Notes: generated from the letters alone by a model not told the origin. Positions 47,738 to 59,905 are shown, numbered from the stretch's first letter. The stretch is 64,000 nt of DNA from Hymenoscyphus infarciens (GCA_001414345.1 LLCB01000041.1:452298-516297); one strand, 5' to 3'. Numbers and translations: made by a program.

Positions 47738-49669
47738 ATGTCTGAAGTTTATGATTTTCTCGTTGTGGGAGGCAAGTCAAACTCGTCACGATATTTGCCA
47801 GGACAAAACTGACCAGACCATGCAGGTGGGACCTCGGGCTGTGTCGTTGCAAGCCGCTTAGCGTCTTCACCATCTGCACCACGGGTTCTCCTGATCGAAG
47901 GTGAGGAATCACATCACAAATTTTGCAACTAAGAGCAACATTTCAGGCGGTGGTGCAAATTCGGATCCCGCATTTCGTACACCAGAGAACCGCTGGCCGC
48001 TAGTATTTACCGAGCCATCTGTCGAATGGGGCTACGTATCTACTCCGCAGATGAATCTCGCTGGTCAACAAATACCCGTCCCTAGTGTTAAAGGCCTAGG
48101 AGGCTCCAGTGCCGTCAATTTCGCTTGCTGGTTAATTGGTGATAAAAATGATTTTGAGGAATGGGCCGAGTTGGTAGGTGATGATGATTGGAGATGGGAA
48201 GGGGAAAACGGAGTCAAGAATCGATTTAGGAAGCTTGAGAACGTGCATGCGGTTGGTGCAGGTGTCAGCAAAACTCAGAAAGTTTTGGCAGATAATGAAC
48301 TATTGAAGTTGCATTCCAAGGAAGGAAAGGTTGATCTATCTTATGATCAGTTTTGGGAGGGTCGTGAGAGTATAGCGATTCAAATTGCGCAAGAAATGGG
48401 GGTATGTTTAGTCGCATCTCATTTGTTTCTTGAGGGGAACTTCTGCTAATAGAGGATAGGTTCCAATTGACGGTGATACCAACTCTGGGACCCCCGCGGC
48501 CTTGGACTATCCCCTTCCACATTTTACAAAGGTGCTCGTGTTACTTCTGCTTCGGCATACTTAAGTTCAACCCCAACAAACCTTACCATAGTCACGGACA
48601 GCATTGTGAACAAGGTCCTTTTCGATGGATCTAAGCGAGCGACCGGAGTTGTGACCATTGAAGGGAAAATCTACAATGCATCCAAAGAAATTGTGGTTTC
48701 GGGTGGTGCTTTCGATTCTCCAAAAATCCACCTTCGATCTGGAGTTGGTCCAGCAGATGAACTCAAGGATCTTGCGATTCCGGTCATTCATCATGTTCCG
48801 GGTGTCGGAAAGAACCTTATGGATCATTGTCTCTGTATCACGACTCATCTTCTGAAAGAAGATTATAAACCAGTCATCAACCCAACCCGAGACCCGCTAT
48901 TCAGCACTAGTGGTCAATGTCCCATGGCTTGGGTCCAACTACCAAGAATTCTCGAGTCAGAGGAATGTAAGAAATAAATACACCAAGAACCTGTCTGTTG
49001 TCAAAGCTAACACTCAAAACACAGTTCACGAGCACCCCGGAAATGTGAAAGCCCACATCTCCAAAGTGCCAACAACCGAAATCATGATATTTGGCGTCAA
49101 CCTAGGTCTAGAACTACCAAGAGAAAACGCCGAACTCCTTAACATCTCCATAGGCCTCATGAACGGACAATCAAAAGGCACAGTAAAACTCAGCTCCTCA
49201 GACCCAAGATCCCCAGCGCTCATCGATCTCCAATACCTCTCACATCCATACGATCGTCGAGTTGGAATCGAAAGTATCCGCAAAGCCATGGAATTCGGAA
49301 CAACACCTACTGTGAAAGCTCTGTCAGAAACTATGCTACAAGCTCCAAAGAGCGACAACGATGAAGATATTTGGGAGTATCTCAAGGAGAAGATTAGCCC
49401 CGTTTTCCATTTTGCGGGGACTTGTAAGATGAGGAAGGAAGAGGATGATTTGGCGGTTGTGGATAAAAATTTTAGGGTTCGGGGCTTGAATGGCTTGAGG
49501 GTTGTGGATCATAGTGTTGCGCCTTTGATGGTTAATAATCATACACAAAGTACTTGTTACCTTATTGTAAGTCTTTCGCTTTCGATAACTTTAATGGAGG
49601 TTTTCTCGCTAACTCTCTAGATAGGGAGAAACTGCTGCCGAGAAACTCATCAAGGAGTATGCGTTGTAA
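47738..49669 (+). pseudogene. GMC (glucose-methanol-choline) oxidoreductase gene with one frameshift
   Basis: Six exons: 47738-47771, 47826-47900, 47947-48401, 48460-48966, 49025-49566 and 49625-49669. The FAD fingerprint YDFLVVGGGTSGCVVASRLA is assembled across intron 1, whose donor is GC (GCAAGT) rather than GT. Other motifs are VKGLGGSSAVNF, GGAFDSPKIHLRSGVGP, HFAGTCKM and NNHTQSTCYLI near the C-terminus with the catalytic His/Asn region. The length would be 551 residues, normal for the family. In exon 4 the frame shifts by two bases at about 48493-48498 (gggaccccc|gc|ggccttgga): NSGTP is in one frame and GLGLSPSTFYKGARV in the next. No intron explains it. All other exons are clean, so this is a very recent lesion or a sequencing error. 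Family enzymes oxidise alcohols; the substrate is unknown. No signal peptide. Confidence 0.8.
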
Positions 49670-51003
49670 TGTGTGTGATGATATCACATAGATTATATGG
49701 TTTGTGATTCGTTAGAGACAACGCTGGAAGGGAGAGACTCTACTTTTCAATGATTCCCTTTTATTTTACCTTCTTGAGAACCTTCTGCCACAGTGTTTCT
49801 TTTTTCAAATGACCCTAAGTACTTTTTACTTATCAATCTTCGGTCAGCTCCAAAACTGTTCATACCTTAGACAGTGATATCTCGCCTCAAGTTTTAGCCA
49901 CTGCTTTGTTTATGGCCGCGTTCTTCGTATCAAGCATCTAAGAATGTCTAAAAGAGCCTAAATCTCTATGTCTTATTTGTTGTAGACCTATAAGGGTCAT
50001 CACATCACACTTTCGTCAAATATACTAGCCCGCAAACATGAACTAGAACCACAACATGATCTGCTAAAAGAGTGAAACTGTGTTTAAAAACTAGTTCAAA
50101 ATATCTATCTAGAGTTATTAAATAAAAGTATAAGGAAGGCTATTAATAATAAAAATTGTTTATCTGTTTTTTCCAAAGTAACAACTATATTCAATCAATC
50201 TAATTGTTCCAGGTTAAGAGTTTTACACAAAGGTGGCTTAGATAACCATAAAATAATAGGGACTCTTCCAAATATCTCTGCGCTATTAAAAACCACATAA
50301 GAAATCGAAGTGAAGTTAAATAAAGTGGAGTGAATCCAGGACAGAACTGGGTAGTCCACGAAGTGATTCTGGATTTCGATGACCCTAGACTTCTTGAGAT
50401 ATCCATCTTGTATTGTTATTATATGCGAACAACCACCATGTCAAGGTAAGAATTACAAACTAGCCTAGAATACCTCGTGAAATGCGACCGTGGAGAGAAG
50501 AGAATAAGTCTGACCCAAGACGTGGAAGAAGACCGGCCCGATTCCAACGCCGACTCGGAAATCACTGTGTTTTTCAGTGACCATTTGGCTCATTGGCTTA
50601 CTCACTAGTTTACTCGCCGTTTACTGGCTTACTTATTGATTGCCTAGCTTACTCTCGCTGGCTTACTCACTGGCTTACTCGCTGGCTTACTAGCTCTTAT
50701 AGCTTACTGGTTGTCAAAATTTTACTAGCTTACTCTCTCAAATTTGAATAATACACTCAATTCTCATCAAACTCACGTTGAGACTTCTCACTAATACCTA
50801 TGAGCCTCTCTACAATACAAAAAATATATCTTTTGATCTTATTCCCAAATCCTCGGCGCGAAGGCCATGTGTGACTCCATAATAAACCCTCCCATCGTCC
50901 CAAGGATACAACAAAACTCCGGAAACAAAAGAAAAACCCAATCCTAAACACCAAAGCCCGAAGGCTTTCTTGCTCCCTGTGATGCCCCTCCCCCATTACT
51001 AAT
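49670..51003. other. Intergenic region with minisatellite
   Basis: No gene. The DNA is AT-richer near 50080-50160. It lies between the ends of two convergent genes, so it should hold both 3' ends. Open frames at 50200-50406 and 50757-50996 (minus) have no features. Confidence 0.5.
50585..50715 (+). repeat. Imperfect 12-bp minisatellite
   Basis: About ten units of ggcttactcact and close variants (ggcttactcgct, agcttactctcg, ggtttac) occur in tandem. It is non-coding and lies between convergent genes. Confidence 0.8.
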
Positions 51004-52779
51004 TCAGCTCGTTGAACTGATGGTGTTTATGAAACATTGGTACTTATCCTGTTGCTGGCCCATAGGTTTCTTAGTCTTGCTTATACTCTTCGTAACTGGT
51101 GATGGGCCGTTGGTCGTCGCCCAGAGGACTTGCTCTTCAGGCTCAACGACTTTCTCTGCTTGTACTATCTCTTGTTTTTCTGCAGGAGGTTGCTCTGTAT
51201 GCCTTGGAAGTCGCATGGCTAGAAGCACGTATTCTGCTCTAGTCATGTTGTCCATGACGTCTTCCATATATCTCCTGACTTCATCAGGTGGGGCAACCAT
51301 CCGTTGCAATGCCTCGATATATCTGGGGTTCGCATACAGTCTGATGGTAATTGGTTGGTAGTAATCCAAGTTTGGGTCGTAGGTTGGAGAATCGCTGCTA
51401 CTACCCTTACGCGCGATCAAAAATGAAACAATGACCAGACCATTTCCTGTATACGGATCAACCCCTTTGTACTCTAAAATACTGAATTTTGGAAATAGAA
51501 AACGGTCCCCATTGCCACCCGTAAACTCGAAAGCCATGCCGGTAACATCACCCTTAGAAGGGACTGGACCCTTTGACCGTAGTGCCTGGGGTTGAGCTTG
51601 AGCTACAGGTTTAGGGGGTGGAGGGGTGGGCATTGCACGAACAACCGGCGCAGGACTTTGAGCAGGTCGTGATATGTGATTGCCTTGAGGCGCCGCGGGC
51701 CCTGCAGGCGATGGCGATTGCATGACTGTTGGAGGTTGGCTTGGAGCAGTTTGTCGAGCTTTTTGTAACCGTGTGAGATCATCAATGTGACTTTGGAATT
51801 TCTTCAGCTCATCTGATGACGCCTGTCCCTGCGCTACAATTTTCATCAGTGCTTTCAATTCGGGATCGTTGGCTGCTCTTTCAGCCAGCATTTGTATAAC
51901 GGGGTCCTTGCTTTTATCGGCTGGATCAGCAGGATTTGGTAGAATCTGGTACGGCTTGGGAGTTGCTTGTCCGTTTTGAAGAGTTCGTGATTGCCCATTC
52001 GCATGGGAAGAAGATGATTGAATGCTGTTTGGCGCAGGAGCTGGACTCATAGAAGTCTTCTTTACTTTATCTTGACCATCAGGTGAGGGTTTTACTGCTG
52101 CCTGTGGTGGAGGAAATTGTTGTTGTTGTGGAGGAGGGGTAGGCGCTGGAGGTGGCATCATGCCGTTCGGCGGGCCATATTGCATTACTGGTGGACGAGA
52201 CATAGGAGGAGCCTGTGTGGGCGCTGGACGCATGTTCGGATCCTTAATCGTCCACATAACGGCGTCGAACCCGTGTGGTTCTACCACTATGGTACATCCT
52301 CCCAGTCTCGTCATGGTGTCCCGGGAGGGATTGTTGGGAGGCTCTTCACATCCCTTTCTCTTCGTAGTCTTCGTCCAGTATTTCTCAAATATGCCTTCGC
52401 TGATCCATTTTTGTCGTGATCGTTGGAGGGAATCTGCTAAAACGCCGCTGTAACAGGATATGGGGTCAGCCTGAAATTCACATATACGACACCCACCACA
52501 CCAGCAGAGAGCTTCTTACCTCTCAGATACGGACTGGAATTCTTTCGAAGGCAGGTTTTCCGGCTGTGGCTCGTCGACAGTAGGTAATGGTTGGCCGGGA
52601 GTGATGGCTTTTGGCAAGCTCTCTTTTCCTTCCACGATGGGTGAAGGAGCTGCTACAACTGGGGTTGGGGTTTGTCGCTGCTCTGGAGTAATGGAAGTCG
52701 ATGCGGATGCAGCTCTTTTTTTGGTCGCAGGTTCAGCTCTCGTAGAACGCGAAGGAAGCTTCCTCTTCCTTCCCTCCAT
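51004..52779 (-). CDS. SWC3: SWR1 chromatin-remodelling complex subunit Swc3
   Basis: Two exons on the minus strand, 52779-52520 and 52447-51004, with a 72-nt intron (GTAAGA...ACAG), encode 567 residues. The conserved Swc3 block spans the splice: PLPTVDEPQPENLPSKEFQS, then SGVLADSLQRSRQKWISEG, then IFEKYWTK. A basic segment (MEGRKRKLPSRS...KKRAAS) opens the protein and fits nuclear import. The middle is Pro/Gln/Ser-rich and probably disordered. The C-terminal third (about GMAFEFTGGNGDRFLFPKFS to the AEYVLLAMRLPR segment) is a second conserved domain of the filamentous-fungal proteins. SWR1 exchanges H2A for H2A.Z in nucleosomes. An in-frame ATG further upstream (52923) would add 48 residues; I chose 52779 because the conserved RKRKLP start follows it. 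It shares its upstream region with the hydrolase at 53360. Confidence 0.85.
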
Positions 52780-53359
52780 GATTGCTGCCTCGCTGGTCGA
52801 CAGCGGAATTAATGGTGCGTTGTTGCCAAAACGCGTCCCCGGTCGCGATGGTGTAAAGTACTTTGCTTGGGGGGTGTGCAGCAGGTGGATTTTTTGGAAG
52901 ATCAGGAACCGAAACTTTGACACAGCCCGAGTCTTGATGTGTTTGCAACTGCTGCAGCCCAGCCCCGATAATTGCGTGAACGGCCCTGTTTCAATAGGAT
53001 TGCTCTTTTCAATATTCCATCAACAGTTTAAAGTCGACGATTGGAAATCGGAAAATAATCATCAGATTAGGGAAGTTGTGAAATTGTTGGAAACTGGTAC
53101 GAGTGCACCCTCCGGAGAGCTAGGCAGGTAGCTTCAAAGTCACGTCACGTAATCGAGCTCTCCTTAAATCATCTCTCCATCTGGTAGACATCCCCAACCT
53201 AGGGAGGTACCAACCTGGCACGTGAGAAGTCTCATGCTCTACAGCCTCAATATTGCAATTCGTATGTCTTAATTTTTGGTTTTCCTGTCGTTACCGGATC
53301 CAAGTTTACTCGTTGGTGGATCAGGTCTAACATGTATTCAGTTGCTTGTTCTCGTCGAG
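52780..53359. promoter_or_regulatory. Shared upstream region of SWC3 and the ABHD12-like gene
   Basis: A 580-nt interval separates two divergent start codons, so it should hold both promoters. It contains a cacgtcacgtaatcgagc stretch near 53140 with overlapping CACGT/ACGTCA-type cores that could bind bZIP or bHLH factors. This is sequence resemblance only. Confidence 0.4.
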
Positions 53360-54778
53360 ATGCCAGCCATTGCGCCTATATTTAAGAAGGCCTACTGGAC
53401 CCTTTCACTCGGAACTTTGTTTTATGTTTCTGCACTGATAGCGTTTACAAATCCATGGCTTCAAAGACAGTAGGCGTTGTATTGTATTGGTGTCAAGTAA
53501 TAAGGCTAAATACAAAATAGCATCTTGTACTGCCATAAATTCCATACAGCGTGGTGGCAAGATATCAGCAAACCGGAACAATTCGGCTTTGCGAGTATGT
53601 CCTAAAAATCCATTTCCTTTGATTCAATCTGATGATGAGTAGCGAATCAGATTACGCCTTTCAATCTCACAACCCCAGACAATGAAGTCCTCTATGCGTG
53701 GCATGTAATGCCCTTAGGGTTATACGCCAAATATGAGTCTGCAATACTGGGCCAACCACCAGCAGAGGATATCACTCGCACGAAAGCTTTCCAGCTTCTA
53801 CGCGATGACCCTGATTCAAGGCTGATCATAAATTGTTAGACTCCCTTCCGTCCCTTTACTGCTGTCTGCTTATACTTCTTAGTTCATGGGGTATTTGCCT
53901 CAATCCCTCTTCCAAACCCAGACTAATGAATACCAGAACGCGGGCACAGTCGCTCAAGGCTGGCGAACCGACAGCTACCGTGCTTTATCTGATGCCAACA
54001 CCAACAATATTCATATTTTGGCTCTTGATTATCGTGGGTTTGGCCTCTCGACAGGCTCACCTACTGAGTCTGGACTTATCATCGATGGCATTGCAGCCGT
54101 GGACTGGGCTTTACGTATTGCAAATGTCCCCTCTGACAGAATCGTTATCCTCGGCCACAGTCTTGGGACTGCAGTAAGTACGGCGGTTGCCGAACATTAC
54201 GCTCTGAAGGGTATCGAATTTGCCGGCGTGGTCCTGATTTCGGGTTTTACTTCTATCAAGGAACTACTTCCTGAATATTCGATTGCTGGATATCTCCCTG
54301 TCTTGTCACCACTCAAATCATCTCCAGATATACTGAGACTTTTCAACAGTTTCGTGGTAGACAATTGGCCCACGGCGACCCGACTGGCAAACTTTGTGCG
54401 AGTAAGCAAAAAGATGCGTCTTTTCATATTACATGCCAAAGATGATTATGACATCCCATGGTTTCACTCAGAAAGATTGTTTGCCGCAGCTGTAAATGCT
54501 ACGACTGAGGGAGGAATGGAATCCTCGTTACTCCAGAAGATGAAGGCACGAAACACGATCGATATGGGTGGCGGGGCGTTTATTAGCACATGGAAAGCTG
54601 GAGGGGATAATATTATACGAGAAGAGATTGTTTTATATGGGGGTGAGTACTCTTGTGGCTATTAATACCATCTACTGACCATCTTTAAGAGCACAACAGA
54701 GTTCTGACATATGCTCCGGTTTCATTGGCCGCATTGAAGGCGTTTGGACTTGATGAAGGTGGTGTTTTGCCGCTGTAG
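53360..54778 (+). CDS. Alpha/beta hydrolase, ABHD12/BEM46-like
   Basis: Six exons (53360-53469, 53521-53594, 53643-53834, 53883-53890, 53937-54642, 54690-54778) with introns of 46-51 nt encode 392 residues. A single hydrophobic segment near residues 12-30 (LSLGTLFYVSALIAF) suggests an N-terminal membrane anchor. Typical family sequence follows: ISKPEQFGFA, ITPFNLTTPDNE, the oxyanion motif FHGNAG, DYRGFGLSTG and the nucleophile elbow LGHSLGTAVS (Ser about 203). The Asp is in AKDDYD (about 297) and the His in EHNRVLTYAP (about 365). Exon 4 has only 8 nt and supplies part of FHG, the oxyanion site. Relatives hydrolyse lysophosphatidylserine or other lipids at membranes; the substrate here is inferred only. 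Divergent from SWC3. Confidence 0.88.
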
Positions 54779-55061
54779 ATAATCTTTGGGCGCTTAGAAT
54801 ATGTACTGTAGATTATTTGTTGTATGTGTGATGTATGTTGACGTGAGTTTTACTTTCTAACCTCGAGAGAAGGATCCTGCCTTGCACAACGAAAGAAAGC
54901 AGCAGTACACCTGAAGTTTCTATGGGGTGCCGCTTTTAATGTCCATTAGATCCTCCAATCGGACATAATCTCGGAACAACCCCGCCATCCCACTAGAATT
55001 GTTGCAGGCGACCAAGTTCCATTCCACGTCAACAACATACATCCTAAACTAAGGCATAACA

Positions 55062-56878
55062 ATGGCAGACAACTCCAAAATTGACGACCCTGCCAGCTCG
55101 CGGGAGGCAGCGAAAGAAGTAGTTGAGGAATCAAAAGCAACAAGCTCCACGACGGCCCAAGTCGAATCCGAAAATGAAGACGAAGAGGACGAACACGAAC
55201 ACGAACCCGCTGCCGCAGGAACAGCAGCTTCCAGTTCCGCAACAAAGAAGAGGAAGTCCAAGAGGAAGCGCATAAAGGCAGCACTCACTGGAGCTGCAGG
55301 TAAATCAACAGAAGCTTCAGGAAGCTCTCCGAAGGACGATGCGTCGAAAGCTATTGGGGCGTTGAGCAAAGCGCAAATACAAGACATCCTCAAGATGAAT
55401 CCGGGCCTGGCACAAGAATTGGGAGCGGGCAGTAAGGATGATGCTAAGGTGGCAGAAGATTTCAAAAAGTTGAGCTTGGAGGAGATTTTGTCAGGGCTGG
55501 CTTCAAGTGGGAAGAATGTTAAGGATATGGCGGGTTACAAATTCTGGCAGACACAACCTGTCGGCAAGCTTGGTGACAAGGAGAGGATTGAGAAAGAAGG
55601 GCCGTTCACGGAGATTGATATTGAACTTGTTCGGAAAGAGCCATACCCGATGACTGATGGATTCGAGTGGGTGACCATGGATCTATTGAACGACGAGGAA
55701 TTGAAAGAAGTATTTGAACTGTTATATGGTCATTATGTTGAAGATGACGAGGCCATGTTCCGGTTCAACTACTCCAAATCATTTCTCAAATGGTAAGACT
55801 TGCTTGTACAGTTTTTTCAATACTGTGCTAACCAAATCAGGGCTCTTCGTTCCCCAGGCTGGAAGAAAGAATGGCACGTTGGGCTACGTGCTACTCAGTC
55901 TCGCAAACTTGTAGCCTTCATCTCGGCCATCCCCGTCGAGTTACGAGTCCGAGACAAGGTCCTTAAGGCATCAGAAGTTAATTTCCTTGTCGTACACAAG
56001 AAACTCCGATCAAAACGACTCACCCCAGTACTGATCAAAGAGATTACTCGACGGTGCTACCTCGAAGGCGTTTTTCAAGCTATCTATACTGCTGGAGTCG
56101 TGTTACCAAAACCAATCAGCACCTGCAGATACTTCCACAGATCGATAGATTGGCAAAAGCTAAATGATGTTGGATTCAGCCCTTTACCAAAGAATAGCAA
56201 GCCACAATACCAAGTCCGTAAATACCAGCTACCAGATCACACAGCCACCAAAGGACTACGGCCGATGGAGCTCAAGGATGTTGATGCTGTTCATGATCTA
56301 CTCACTCGTTATTTGAAGAGATTCGACATGTCTCCTGAATTTAGCAAGGTAGAAATTGAGCATTGGCTACTCCACAAACCAAAGGAGTTTGAGGAGCAGG
56401 TGATTTGGTCATACGTGGTAGAGGTAAGTCTTAAATGTTCCTGTATGATATTCTACAGAAGCTAACAGTATCTCAGGACCCCGCGACCAAGAGCATCTAT
56501 GATTTCTTCTCTTTCTATTGCCTGGAGTCCTCCGTCATCAATAATGAAAAACATAACAACGTCCGAGCAGCCTACCTCTTCTACTACGCCACCGAAACCG
56601 CCTTCTTCCCCGATTTCACTCAAGCTGACCTCAAGCTTCGGCTCAACGCCCTCATCAACGACGCTCTCATCCTTGCTAAGAAGTACAAGTTTGATGTCTT
56701 CAACGCCCTCACCCTACAGGATAATAATCTGTTCTTGGAACAACAGAAATTTGGGGGTGGTGACGGACAACTCCATTTTTACTTGTACAATTACAACGCA
56801 AACCCGATTTCTGGTGGAGTGGATGCACAGAACAATATTGATGAGAAGTGTAGTGGCGTGGGGGTAGTTATGCTGTAG
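55062..56878 (+). CDS. NMT1: Glycylpeptide N-tetradecanoyltransferase (N-myristoyltransferase)
   Basis: Three exons (55062-55792, 55841-56423, 56477-56878) with introns of 48 and 53 nt encode 571 residues. The first 120 or so residues are a charged low-complexity tail, with an acidic run then [13 protein letters not shown], as in other fungal NMTs where it aids ribosome association. The catalytic part begins at [12 protein letters not shown]. Signature regions are [28 protein letters not shown] (about residue 289; many family members have Cys at the sixth position), [16 protein letters not shown], and KFGGGDG (about 529). The chain ends GVVML, so the terminal carboxylate that acts as base in this family is in place. 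The enzyme transfers myristate from myristoyl-CoA to N-terminal Gly of proteins in the cytosol. Essential in studied fungi. Confidence 0.95.
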
Positions 56879-57712
56879 TTGGACTGCATTGTACCGTTGA
56901 TTTGGAGGTTGTGATGCCGCAATACCTAAGAATACGCCTAAAAATATAAACCTTTACCCAAGAACTATTTCGCCTTGTTTTCCTTTTGTCACAAATAAGT
57001 ATCTGAAATTCAACCCTACACCAAGGGTTACAGTCAATCGTGACCCTAATAACGACACTCCTATGGTAATGAATTATTCTGATTATTCTAACTGTATAGA
57101 GCAGTATTTGCATCCGCAGACAGTTGACAATACATATATACCAGGCTACAAGTGCTATGATAGGTTGACAGAGAAAATACTTCTATTTATGCGTACAAAG
57201 ACTCAATTTCACGAATTGTATTTTTATCTTAAGGCTCAACAAAAAAAGAGCCTAAAAAACTCAACACTCCCCGGCTTATACCGCAGTCCACACTTATTGC
57301 AATACGGCGGGTTATACCACAGTACCAACGATGCCCCCACTTCCTTATTTGAGTAAGTAAGTAGATAATAATTTCTCTTTTATGGGGTTGCATAACCGGG
57401 GCGCGCTATATTTCCCTCATCAGGCGGCTGATTGCGAGTATAAAGGGGTGAATTGAAGAGTTCCGTATTGTTAGCAGTACTTCACTCAAATGAGCAAATA
57501 CAGTCAAATATCCAGGTGAATCTTCTAGAACCAACCATCCTCCTCCAATCTTGCGATCTGCTGTATGAACAAGCTGCACGTTACAAGTAGTTATGAAGTG
57601 AAGAAAAACTTAAGCCAGCTAATAGAACTCCGCAAATCTCGGCTCTCGAAATACTTTATATGGACGAGACATATATGAACTAAAGAAAAGAACTCAAATA
57701 GAATCCAGACCT
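56879..57712. other. Intergenic region between convergent genes
   Basis: It lies between the 3' ends of NMT (plus) and the hydrolase (minus). A 97-codon frame at 57063-57356 has no motif or splice extension. Nothing else recognisable. Confidence 0.5.
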
Positions 57713-59196
57713 CTAATTAGCACCCTCAGCAGTCAACCTTAACCCCCTCTCCACTCCTTCCTTCACAACATTATTATGCCACCTACACTCCTCCAACATG
57801 AAAACGTGTCCTCTGTCCTCGATAATTTCCGGCCGTCCAGGTTCCAACATAGCGATCAATTTCCTCCCCAGCTGGATCGAAATCATGTTATCTTTTGTCC
57901 CATGCATAACACAGATCCTCTCTCTTCCAACTCTATCACCCAGTTCCTTCAATTGAGCTGCACTTTTATAATGCCAACCAGCGGCAATGGCCTGAAGAAT
58001 GAACCCTAAACGAGTAAACTCATCCTTCCTAGCCCTCTTATCCAACTCCTGCGCCGCAAACCTCTCATAATTCGTCTCAAACCTCGCATACTTCCCTGAA
58101 GGCGGTAAACCCACATCAGGCGTAGAAGCAGTAGGAAGTACAGCATCATCCGGACCATCCAACCACTCGGAATTGAAAAGACGCAAGGCGGCGTCTTTGA
58201 TAGTTGTATCCATGCTTTTGGGGATGAACATGTTTGCACGCGCCCAGACGTTTTCAAACCAGGTTGTGGTGTTTTCTATGTTTGCGGCTGTGGAAATAAG
58301 GTTTAGGGAGTTGATGCGGTTGGGAATTAAGAGCGCGACTTCTTGGGCTATCATTCCGCCCATTGAGACGCCGGATATCTGGGTAATGGGGCAGTCAGTA
58401 TTTGCCTATCAAGAAAGGTCTCGGGGTACGGCAAAGGATGAATGCTAGGGTTCAGGAATGATTCAGGAGCGATCCAAGAGAAAGAAAGTGGAGAAACTGC
58501 GTCCCCATCACCTACGTTGAGGGAGCGGGAGGAGGTCCAGCCGAGGTAGTCGAGGAGTTCGATGAGGTCGAGTGCCATTTGGGATGTGGAGTAGCGGCAG
58601 AGAGGTTTGTCGGATTTGCCCATCCCTGGGAAGGGTCAGTGGGGTTTTTTGTAAAGTTGAGAATGCAATGCGGATGCCATTGTTGCAAGGGAATGAACCA
58701 TCCTTTGGAAATTGACTTGGAATCTCATCTCACTCACCTCGGTTATCATAAATGAGAGATGAGTATTTATCTCCTTCCTCATGTCCAAACTCCAAGGTTT
58801 GTCTCTGCCACGCCGTCTAATACCCAAATCAGAAACCATCTTCATTCGCAACGGTACACCCGGCTCACCTTGATGGTACCCAATCCCATGATCCACTATC
58901 AAAAATATTAGTCACGTGTCCTTTAAATCCCCAATGATCGGGAGTGTGAGTCCGTCTGAAGACACGCGACATACCACGAGCTTAATATCTCCATGTCCGT
59001 GAATCTCCCAATCAATATTTACCGGACCTCCTCTCCCCTTCGCAGCGGGAAAATATCCGCTCTTCGTCGGAGTGAGATTCCATATCGTGTCGGGATACGA
59101 ATCGTGTTTTAAAATCTCTGCAACCGTTGGTCTGGATTCGAGAACCCTACTTCGCCGTTAGAATATTTCCATTTGGAAAGGGATAAGGACTTACAT
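57713..59196 (-). CDS. Alpha/beta hydrolase with a start codon split by an intron
   Basis: Six coding exons on the minus strand: 59196-59195, 59146-58975, 58895-58869, 58816-58738, 58625-58516, 58378-57713. Introns are 48, 79, 52, 112 and 137 nt. The product has 351 residues. The ATG is made of AT before intron 1 and G after it; the donor is GTAAGTC and the acceptor follows CTAACGG, and the protein then starts MVLESRPTVAEILKHDSYPD. Exon 3 has only 27 nt and supplies WIMGLGTIK, the oxyanion strand region. Then come TAWQRQ, SLIYDNRGMGKSDKP, the nucleophile elbow ISGVSMGGM (Ser 135), HGTKDN (Asp about 293) and EDRGHVF (His about 321). The architecture matches a soluble alpha/beta-hydrolase family common in fungi; no signal peptide, substrate unknown. 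Confidence 0.85.
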
Positions 59197-59905
59197 CTTT
59201 TGAGTAGAGCCCTTTCTGGTAGCGTTATGTTTGGTTGTAAGCTGTTGTTTCTGGTTGATGATGTTTTATGCTGTGTTACATTTCATGCCGAGGTGTGGCG
59301 TTGCGATTGTGGCTCGAGAAAACTGTTTAGAGCACGTGAATGTCTATTTAGCGAAAGCCCAATTGCACAATCGTCTAGATACTTCTTCTCTATCTCACGA
59401 GTAACTACGAGTGAAAGTGATCCGAGACTATTGCTTCGGGCACGAGTCAGGCTCGATTGGTCGCAAGTATTCCAGTCTTTCTTCGGCATTGAGCAATTCA
59501 TACTGGTAGCTAGGTGTTTAGACGCAAGTGCGCTAGAGAACAAGTGATGGGTCTGCCAAGGCCCCATGGTGTGAATGGTCTAATGGGTTGTGAAGAAGCA
59601 TTCAATACTAATTTTGCACCCTTATGACTGGATGGCTGAGAATATTAATGTTGTGAATTTCTATTCAGCGAGGATTGTTGACAATAGGAAGCGGTTGTCG
59701 AGCACAATGCCTTCTCAAGCGAGAAAATCAATTGATTGTCTCCTATTGTTTATCAACTAGGCGATTGAATGGAAATTTCGTTCAGTTATTCCCTTTTCGA
59801 GTATTTCCAGTGTTTATATCCTCCCATCACTCATTCGAATTTTCATCAGCCTCTGCATCAACACACAAATCGCAAGGATATTCGAGCTCATCTTCAAAAG
59901 CCATA
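59197..59905. other. Divergent promoter region
   Basis: It separates the hydrolase (minus) from the secreted-protein gene (plus). An open frame continues upstream of 59906 to 59675, but that part has no signal-peptide character and is unlikely to be coding. A CT-rich leader precedes the start at 59906. Confidence 0.45.

Noticed and set aside
48402..48530. An extra intron to explain the GMC frame change
   Set aside because: No GT/GC donor and AG acceptor pair between 48460 and 48530 keeps both conserved parts, and the alternative acceptor frame meets a TGA.
57063..57356. 97-codon open frame
   Set aside because: Composition and lack of motifs look like chance between two convergent 3' ends.
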